A stretch of DNA of 10,315 bases, from assembly GCA_009775365.1 (NCBI GenBank), contig VSPM01000086.1, forward strand, positions 1-10,315, read 5' to 3'. Below are positions 5,802 to 10,315 of the stretch, piece after piece; positions within the stretch are counted from its first letter, which is position 1, and every line of letters starts with the position of its first letter. Position numbers and translations under genes: made by a program. Below the pieces are notes generated by a model. The model saw only the letters and a program-made list of their open reading frames with translations. It was not told where the DNA came from and made no database searches. This DNA comes from Muribaculaceae bacterium. Its GTDB lineage: Bacteria > Bacteroidota > Bacteroidia > Bacteroidales > Muribaculaceae.

Positions 5802-7900
5802 TGCAGACCGGTGAAGTTGCCTGCCACGAGTGGAAAAATCTGCCGCCTGTTTTCTACGAAACAGCCCTCTATAACATAAGCATATATCTGACCGATGTAG
5901 AGACCGCCCCTTGTGTACTGCACAAGCTAAAGGAAGTAACCGAGCTTTTTTCGGTTATTGAAATTGGAAACCACAAGTGGCTGCTGTCGGCCCCGCTTTC
6001 CTTTGTCAACGAGCCAGGCATATTTGAACTGACTTTCAAATATAAGCCATGCGACAAGTCGGAGCGCACAGATACATTCTCTTTCCGTGTCGTATCTCCT
6101 AAACTCGATACGAAAGACGATTACAACCATATCCTTGCCGAAATAAACGCCCAATACAACGAGATTGTATTCCAATATCTTACCCTGACGTTACAAAATC
6201 TGCAACGCGGCGGCAAGTCTAACAACGATGTGGTGTGGCTCTCCATCTTCCGCAATATAGCGAAAGATTACGAGAAATGGGTGCGCTTCATAGTGAACAA
6301 ACCGCACCTGCGACAGACTCGCACCGTGCGCTATGACCGTGCAGATCGCGTGAAACGCTGGACTCCGCAGATGTCCGAACATTTCGTGCAGGTCGAAGCC
6401 GAGGGTCGGCTTGACCGCGAATATTTCCGGCATGAGGAAATAATTCACACCCACAACACACGCGAGAACCGATTTGTCAAGTTTACACTTGACCGCATCG
6501 CCAAGCGCCTGACTTCGATAGTCGCCACTATCAAAGCCAAGAACGCCAAAGCAAAGGAGTCCGACAAGGTAGCCGACAGCGAAATCGCCGAACTCGACGG
6601 CTATGTAGGCTCTATGCGCCATCTTGCCAACTCATCGCTTCTCCGTGGACTGCGCGGTGAGCCGCTGCGGTCTGAGAGCATGGTGCTTCAGAAGCGCAAC
6701 GGCTATGCGCAGGTCTACAAATACTGGCTGTTGCTCCAAAAGGGTATCGAACTTTTCGAGGGCGCGAACGCTATCGGTGTGCGCCCTATTTGGGAGTTGT
6801 ACGAACTTTGGTGCTTCCTGAAAATGCGACAGATGACTGCCGACATTCTCGGTCTGCACTTCGACAATCCTGAAGAAATCACCGAGAACCCAATGCCGAT
6901 GGTGAAGCCATTTGAAGACAACAACCAAGAGCATACGGTCTATTACCATTGTGCCGATGGCTCAATGGCTCGTCTGCATTATCAGCATACTTACAGTCGT
7001 AAGACTGGGGAGGTGCATACGGCCACCACTGAAAATCGCCCAGACATCGTGCTTACCGTTGTCAAGCCCGATGGCTTCGAGCTGACTTATCTTTTCGATG
7101 CTAAGTATCGACTGCTCGATGATAATAAGCTCAACAGAGAAGACCGCGAGGAATACGATGCAAGCGGAGGTGCCGACACCCCTCCGGCTGACGCGATAAA
7201 TCAGATGCACCGCTACCGCGATGCCATCTATTACGGCTCAGACCGCTTCACTCATGCCGCCAAGGAAATTATCGGCGGCTACATACTCTTTCCCGGACGC
7301 GGCGACAATGAAAGTGTGCGCAAGCGTTTCTTCTACCAAAGTATCGAAACGGTCAACATAGGGGCGTTCCCCTTGTTGCCCGATGCCTCCGATCCCTCGA
7401 ACGAAGGCACGTTGCTTTTTGAATTTCTTACGAAGATTCTCACCGCTCCGTCAGTAAACGACCACCTCCGCGATGCAATCCCGCAAAAAGGCTTGCAATA
7501 TGTTTCAACCGAACAGCCGACTCCACAAGACCTTGTTCTTGTCGGTTACTACAAGACAGAACAATTGCCGATTATCAAGGAGCAACGTCTTTACTACGTT
7601 CCGGCGGCACTCGGCAAAGGCTCAATCAACCTCGTGTCAGGCTTCGAGAAAACAAAGTATCTCTTGCTTCACCACGACAAGGAACGCGTGCTTATACGTC
7701 TCAAAGGCGATGGCCCGAAGTTCTACCCCAAGACTGCGCTTGAAAACATGGGATTCGCTCCCTCCGGCGACTACTACCTCGGCTTCGAGATAAAAGACTT
7801 CTCGCCCGTTCCCGGCATCGACCCAAACGCCTACGAATTAGAGCGCAAAGGCAAGTATGTCGCTTCACCCTATTTCACCACTATTGATAAACTAATCTAA
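5801..7900 (+). CDS. DUF2357 / PD-(D/E)XK nuclease, McrC-like partner of the McrB-type motor
   Basis: This is the likely DNA-cutting subunit recruited by the McrB-like motor. From the ATG at 5801 it has 699 residues; from the TTG at 5777, 707. The first 230 or so residues contain a DUF2357-like region (EWKNLPPVFYETALY, later HNTRENRFVKF). A helical middle follows (VYKYWLLLQKGIELF, RPIWELYELWCFLKM). The nuclease core reads RPDIVLTV with D415, then YLFDAKYR with D433 and K435, and QMHRYRDAIYYG as the following helix, the standard PD-(D/E)XK layout seen in McrC relatives. The last 180 residues are unrecognised, perhaps a domain contacting DNA or the motor. I chose ATG 5801 because it overlaps the stop of the upstream fragment (TAATG), allowing translational coupling; the ancestral start was probably 5619. 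All nuclease residues lie downstream of the break, so activity could survive. GC-rich codon use matches the AAA+ half of the preceding gene. Confidence 0.85.
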   Translation: MQTGEVACHEWKNLPPVFYETALYNISIYLTDVETAPCVLHKLKEVTELFSVIEIGNHKWLLSAPLSFVNEPGIFELTFKYKPCDKSERTDTFSFRVVSPKLDTKDDYNHILAEINAQYNEIVFQYLTLTLQNLQRGGKSNNDVVWLSIFRNIAKDYEKWVRFIVNKPHLRQTRTVRYDRADRVKRWTPQMSEHFVQVEAEGRLDREYFRHEEIIHTHNTRENRFVKFTLDRIAKRLTSIVATIKAKNAKAKESDKVADSEIAELDGYVGSMRHLANSSLLRGLRGEPLRSESMVLQKRNGYAQVYKYWLLLQKGIELFEGANAIGVRPIWELYELWCFLKMRQMTADILGLHFDNPEEITENPMPMVKPFEDNNQEHTVYYHCADGSMARLHYQHTYSRKTGEVHTATTENRPDIVLTVVKPDGFELTYLFDAKYRLLDDNKLNREDREEYDASGGADTPPADAINQMHRYRDAIYYGSDRFTHAAKEIIGGYILFPGRGDNESVRKRFFYQSIETVNIGAFPLLPDASDPSNEGTLLFEFLTKILTAPSVNDHLRDAIPQKGLQYVSTEQPTPQDLVLVGYYKTEQLPIIKEQRLYYVPAALGKGSINLVSGFEKTKYLLLHHDKERVLIRLKGDGPKFYPKTALENMGFAPSGDYYLGFEIKDFSPVPGIDPNAYELERKGKYVASPYFTTIDKLI

Positions 7901-7914
7901 TTGCACTACTTAAC

Positions 7915-8163
7915 ATGAGAAAAAACAATACTACAAAATTTTATGTGGGTTCGCCCGTAACAAATGCTCTACTGGTAAGATTGCCAAATGCAATTAAGGA
8001 AAAGGGTGCTTCAATTATATACGAGTTTAGACAGCGTCCTTTTGCAGATGAAGTTGCGTATTTTGATACGAAAGAGGAAGCAGAGTTTGCGGTAGAGAAT
8101 CAAACCAAGGACGATGAAAACGTTTTAGTAATAGGATATTATGAGCAACTTATGCCATACTAA
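7915..8163 (+). CDS. Small protein of unknown function (82 aa)
   Basis: I do not recognise this protein. It starts 14 bp after the nuclease stop, so it is probably the last or next gene of the same operon. It has no signal peptide, transmembrane segment or cysteines. The pattern suggests a small alpha/beta fold: a strand around LLVRLPNAIKE, a second near IIYEFRQRP, a helix in DTKEEAEFAVENQ, and a final strand NVLVIGYYEQ. The gene is AT-rich compared with the nuclease gene, which suggests separate acquisition. It could be a regulator, an inhibitor or an unrelated passenger. Confidence 0.6.
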   Translation: MRKNNTTKFYVGSPVTNALLVRLPNAIKEKGASIIYEFRQRPFADEVAYFDTKEEAEFAVENQTKDDENVLVIGYYEQLMPY

Positions 8164-8231
8164 TAAAATTCTCTATCGTTAGTTCTACATATCTGAATAA
8201 CTCTATATTCAATCAAAACGTTTGACAATAA

Positions 8232-9029
8232 ATGGGTAGAAGTTTCAAGGCAACAGGAAGATGCATTTGGTGCGGAAAATCAGAGCCCGAGGTTTCATTC
8301 AAAAATAAGCCACATATTGTTCCAGATTCTGTCGGAGGGAGCGAACTTGGAAAAGATATTTGCGATGTTTGCAATGCTTACTTTGGCGCCTCTACTCATC
8401 CCAATCTCCCGTCTCCCGATCTAATATTTAAGGAGATTTTCAATCTGAAACGATTCTTTGATGGCGGAAAATCCATAACTAATGGAGAAAAATTTCGTGC
8501 ATCATTGTTTCGCGTAGTTGATGATAAGCTGTATCTTAAACGAAGTTATCTGAATAGTACTCTAATAGCAAATCAGCTAAAGAGGGCGTTCTATGAGATT
8601 TTTCTGCAAAAATATCATGCATTTACAGGTAATGGTCATGATTTAGCATTTTCTGGGGTGGTTGCATATGCACGATACAACGAAAACGTTAGTAATCTGA
8701 AAGTATATTACATGCACCAAGAAATGTGGTTCAGACCTACTATTCTAAATAAGACCTTTCTTCTTTTTTCAGAGCATTTGGTTGATGAGCTAAATATGTA
8801 TGGCATTTTCCCGTTTAATTTCCTGGGATATAACTTTTATCTTGAAGTTTTCAAAGATAAAGCAAATGAAAATCGAGACTCGTTTTTTGAAACAATCCTT
8901 AGTAAAGAGGGATTTTTAACGACAGGCGTTGAGGGACCAGCAATTGAAGAATTTGAACGCATTGGTCAACTACATGAAATATTCAATTTCTTACAAATAG
9001 ATGGAATCGAAATAGATGAGAAAAACTGA
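8232..9029 (+). CDS. HNH-type zinc-finger protein, putative endonuclease
   Basis: The 265-aa product begins with a compact HNH-like treble-clef: C11-x2-C14 (CIWCGK), PHIVPDSVGG with H28, then C44-x2-C47-N48 (ICDVCNAYFG). This CxxC...H.(I/V)P..GG...CxxCN..FG arrangement is that of HNH_5-like putative nucleases; the CxxC pairs would bind zinc and the His and Asn belong to the active-site region. Residues 55-265 form a large, aromatic-rich region (LKVYYMHQEMWFRP, FNFLGYNFYLEVF) with no domain I can name. The gene is AT-rich and lies 68 bp after the 82-aa gene, in the same direction. It could be an accessory nuclease of the restriction system or an independent defence gene. Catalysis is not certain, because many such fingers only bind nucleic acid. 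Confidence 0.75.
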   Translation: MGRSFKATGRCIWCGKSEPEVSFKNKPHIVPDSVGGSELGKDICDVCNAYFGASTHPNLPSPDLIFKEIFNLKRFFDGGKSITNGEKFRASLFRVVDDKLYLKRSYLNSTLIANQLKRAFYEIFLQKYHAFTGNGHDLAFSGVVAYARYNENVSNLKVYYMHQEMWFRPTILNKTFLLFSEHLVDELNMYGIFPFNFLGYNFYLEVFKDKANENRDSFFETILSKEGFLTTGVEGPAIEEFERIGQLHEIFNFLQIDGIEIDEKN

Positions 9030-9302
9030 TGGAGTTGCAGCTCCGCCGCCGCGCTTTCGTAAATTGAGCATGAGGGTTCGACCTTCGGCTTCAATCCTCA
9101 ACTCATACGCTCTCCTGACTCTGAATCGAATACTGATATTCTTATGGGTTTATAGTATGGAAGCAAATGTAATTTTTCAGATAACAATTTCACGAACCCA
9201 TCAAGTGTTGAGATTACCTCAATTATGTATATGCCTATTTTAATTACATACCTTTTCGGAGATTCTAATAATAACACAAAAATTTGATGATATTAATAGA
9301 TT
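9030..9302. other. Gene-free stretch with a GC-rich patch and hairpins
   Basis: I see no convincing gene here; a 75-codon plus-strand frame (9016-9243) has no family features. Directly after the HNH stop, GGAG-TTGCAG-CTCC (9031-9044) can fold. About 9030-9130 is GC-rich (GCCGCCGCGC) and sits between AT-rich flanks. TTGAG-ATTAC-CTCAA (9208-9222) is a perfect short inverted repeat. TACCTTTT near 9248 is a weak -7-like element that could serve the RhuM gene. Confidence 0.4.
9065..9105 (+). terminator. Imperfect stem-loop downstream of the HNH gene, possible terminator
   Basis: TGAGGGTT (9071-9078) pairs with AATCCTCA (9093-9100) with one G-T wobble, and the outer TGAG (9065-9068) pairs with CTCA (9102-9105). 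The loop holds CCTTCGG. No T-run follows, so intrinsic termination is weakly supported. It could equally be a structured piece of a repeat element. Confidence 0.3.
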
Positions 9303-10315
9303 ATGGCGAAGAAATTTGAGATACGAAATAGCACGGCAGAGTTCCTGATATTTCAGATTGAGGGGAAAGAGAACGGCGTGCAGGTGATATACCATGAAGA
9401 ATCTGTGTGGTGTACGCAGAAGGCTATGGCGCAACTGTTCGATTGCTCCACGGATAACATCGGTCTGCATCTTAAAAATATTTACGAGATCGGTGAGTTG
9501 AGGCAGGAAGCAACTACCGAGAATTTCTCGGTAGTTCAAACTGAGGGCGAGCGTCAGGTCAATCGCTCGCTGAAATTCTACAATCTCGATGCCATTATAT
9601 CAGTCGGTTATCGGGTGAACAGCACCCGGGCCACGCAATTCAGACAGTGGTGTACGTTTATTTTGCGTCAGTTTGCCATACGTGGTTATGTGATAGACAA
9701 GAAGCGTATGGAGAACGGTTCGTTTATCGGTGAGGATTATTTCGAGCATCTGTTGGCTGAAATCCGTGAGATACGTCTCAGTGAACGGCGGTTCTATCAG
9801 AAGCTGACCGATATCTATGCTACTGCCATAGACTACAACCGAGATGCGCCAACAACCCGACTGTTCTTTAAGAAGGTGCAGAACAAGATGCACTACGCTG
9901 TTCATGGTCATACAGCCGCCGAGCTTATTGTTGAACGAGCCAACGCCGAGAAAGAACACATGGGACTGACAACATGGGAAAACGCGCCGCATGGGAAGAT
10001 TGTAAAGCCTGACGTAAGTATTGCCAAGAACTATCTCAAAGAGGTGGAATTTGCCGACATGGGGCGACTGGTCAATGCCGTGCTTGATATGGCAGAGCGT
10101 ATGGCTCAACGTCATATTCCCATGACAATGGAAGACTGGGCGAAACGTATCGACATTATTCTTGAAGCGTCCGGCGATGCCGTTCTGGCCGATGCCGGCA
10201 AAATCACCGCTGAATTTGCCAAAAGTTTTGCAGAATCAGAGTTTGAGAAATACCGCATAATCCAAGACAAACTCTTTCAGTCGGACTTCGACCGCTTCAA
10301 CGACGACAATTTACT
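9303..10315 (+). CDS. rhuM: RhuM-family protein, partial at the right window edge
   Basis: At least 337 residues are present and the frame is open at the window edge. It matches the virulence RhuM family: an N-terminal region with VWCTQKAMAQLFDCSTDNIGLH (about 36-57) resembling a phage-type DNA-binding fold, then NIYEIGEL, YNLDAIISVGYRVNSTRATQF (93-113), the IRGYVIDKKRMEN linker, RLSERRFYQKLTDIYATAIDY, and a conserved C-terminal half with AELIVERANAEKEHMGLTTW. The biochemical role is not established; family members are common near restriction-modification loci and on mobile elements. The start at MAKKFEIRNS is the natural one. GC content is higher than in the preceding genes. It probably has its own promoter after the 273-bp gap. 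A perfect palindrome lies in its codons at 9512-9536. Confidence 0.88.
   Translation, partial: MAKKFEIRNSTAEFLIFQIEGKENGVQVIYHEESVWCTQKAMAQLFDCSTDNIGLHLKNIYEIGELRQEATTENFSVVQTEGERQVNRSLKFYNLDAIISVGYRVNSTRATQFRQWCTFILRQFAIRGYVIDKKRMENGSFIGEDYFEHLLAEIREIRLSERRFYQKLTDIYATAIDYNRDAPTTRLFFKKVQNKMHYAVHGHTAAELIVERANAEKEHMGLTTWENAPHGKIVKPDVSIAKNYLKEVEFADMGRLVNAVLDMAERMAQRHIPMTMEDWAKRIDIILEASGDAVLADAGKITAEFAKSFAESEFEKYRIIQDKLFQSDFDRFNDDNL
9512..9536. repeat. Perfect 12-1-12 palindrome inside the RhuM gene
   Basis: Arms AACTACCGAGAA (9512-9523) and TTCTCGGTAGTT (9525-9536) are fully complementary around a single T. It encodes the segment ATTENFSVVQ. The symmetry would form a strong mRNA hairpin or a dimeric-protein site, and is unusually long for a coding region. 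Confidence 0.75.

Noticed and set aside
6191..6622. 143-codon minus-strand open frame opposite the nuclease gene
   Set aside because: It lies within the DUF2357 coding region and has no independent support.
9065..9105. tRNA-like GGTTCGA in the stem-loop
   Set aside because: No acceptor, D or anticodon arms can be assembled around it.
9600..10115. 171-codon minus-strand open frame opposite RhuM
   Set aside because: RhuM is a clear family match on the plus strand; this is its shadow.
1..10315. CRISPR array, rRNA, insertion sequence or integrase
   Set aside because: I saw no regularly spaced repeats, no rRNA-like sequence and no transposase or recombinase motifs.

Overview
The window looks like a defence island from a Bacteroidales genome (Bacteroides, Parabacteroides, Muribaculaceae or similar). 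The sequence basis is several TAnnTTTG-type -7 boxes (TAACTTTG three times), no consistent Shine-Dalgarno sequences, mid-40s GC with strong local swings, and proteins that read like Bacteroidales versions of restriction-modification families. I cannot name the species.

Layout. Positions 1-1269 (minus strand) hold the N-terminal part of a superfamily 2 DEAH helicase that runs off the left edge. Its frame is open except for one amber codon just after the start, so it is probably broken. A 140-bp divergent spacer then serves a plus-strand set of genes: a Vsr-type mismatch endonuclease (1409-1924), a 225-bp spacer with tandem -7 boxes and a palindrome-rich leader, a cytosine-5 DNA methyltransferase (2149-3339), an McrB-like AAA+ NTPase 2 bp downstream (3342-5606), and a DUF2357/PD-(D/E)XK nuclease (about 5619-7900). 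The nuclease is split near its N terminus by an apparent 1-base deletion. An unrecognised 82-aa protein (7915-8163) and an HNH-type zinc-finger protein (8232-9029) follow. After a 273-bp gene-free stretch with a GC-rich structured patch, a RhuM-family protein (9303 onward) runs off the right edge.

How the genes fit together. The core (m5C methyltransferase, McrB-like motor, McrC-like nuclease subunit) has the logic of the LlaJI and BsuMI systems: an NTP-driven McrBC-like machine paired with its own methyltransferase, so that it cuts unmethylated DNA rather than modified DNA. Vsr would repair the T:G mismatches produced when the methylated cytosine deaminates. The HNH protein and the small protein may be accessory parts of this system or separate cargo.

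Most interesting signals: (i) a sharp base-composition break inside the McrB-like gene at about 4440, exactly between its N-terminal recognition region and its AAA+ motor, suggesting that methyltransferase plus recognition domain were exchanged as one specificity cassette; (ii) a perfect 10-10-10 inverted repeat over the vsr -7 box and start codon; (iii) two lesions, in the helicase and the nuclease, the latter with a TAATG stop/start overlap that could rescue translation; (iv) a G7 tract in the methyltransferase; (v) a perfect 12-1-12 palindrome inside the RhuM gene.
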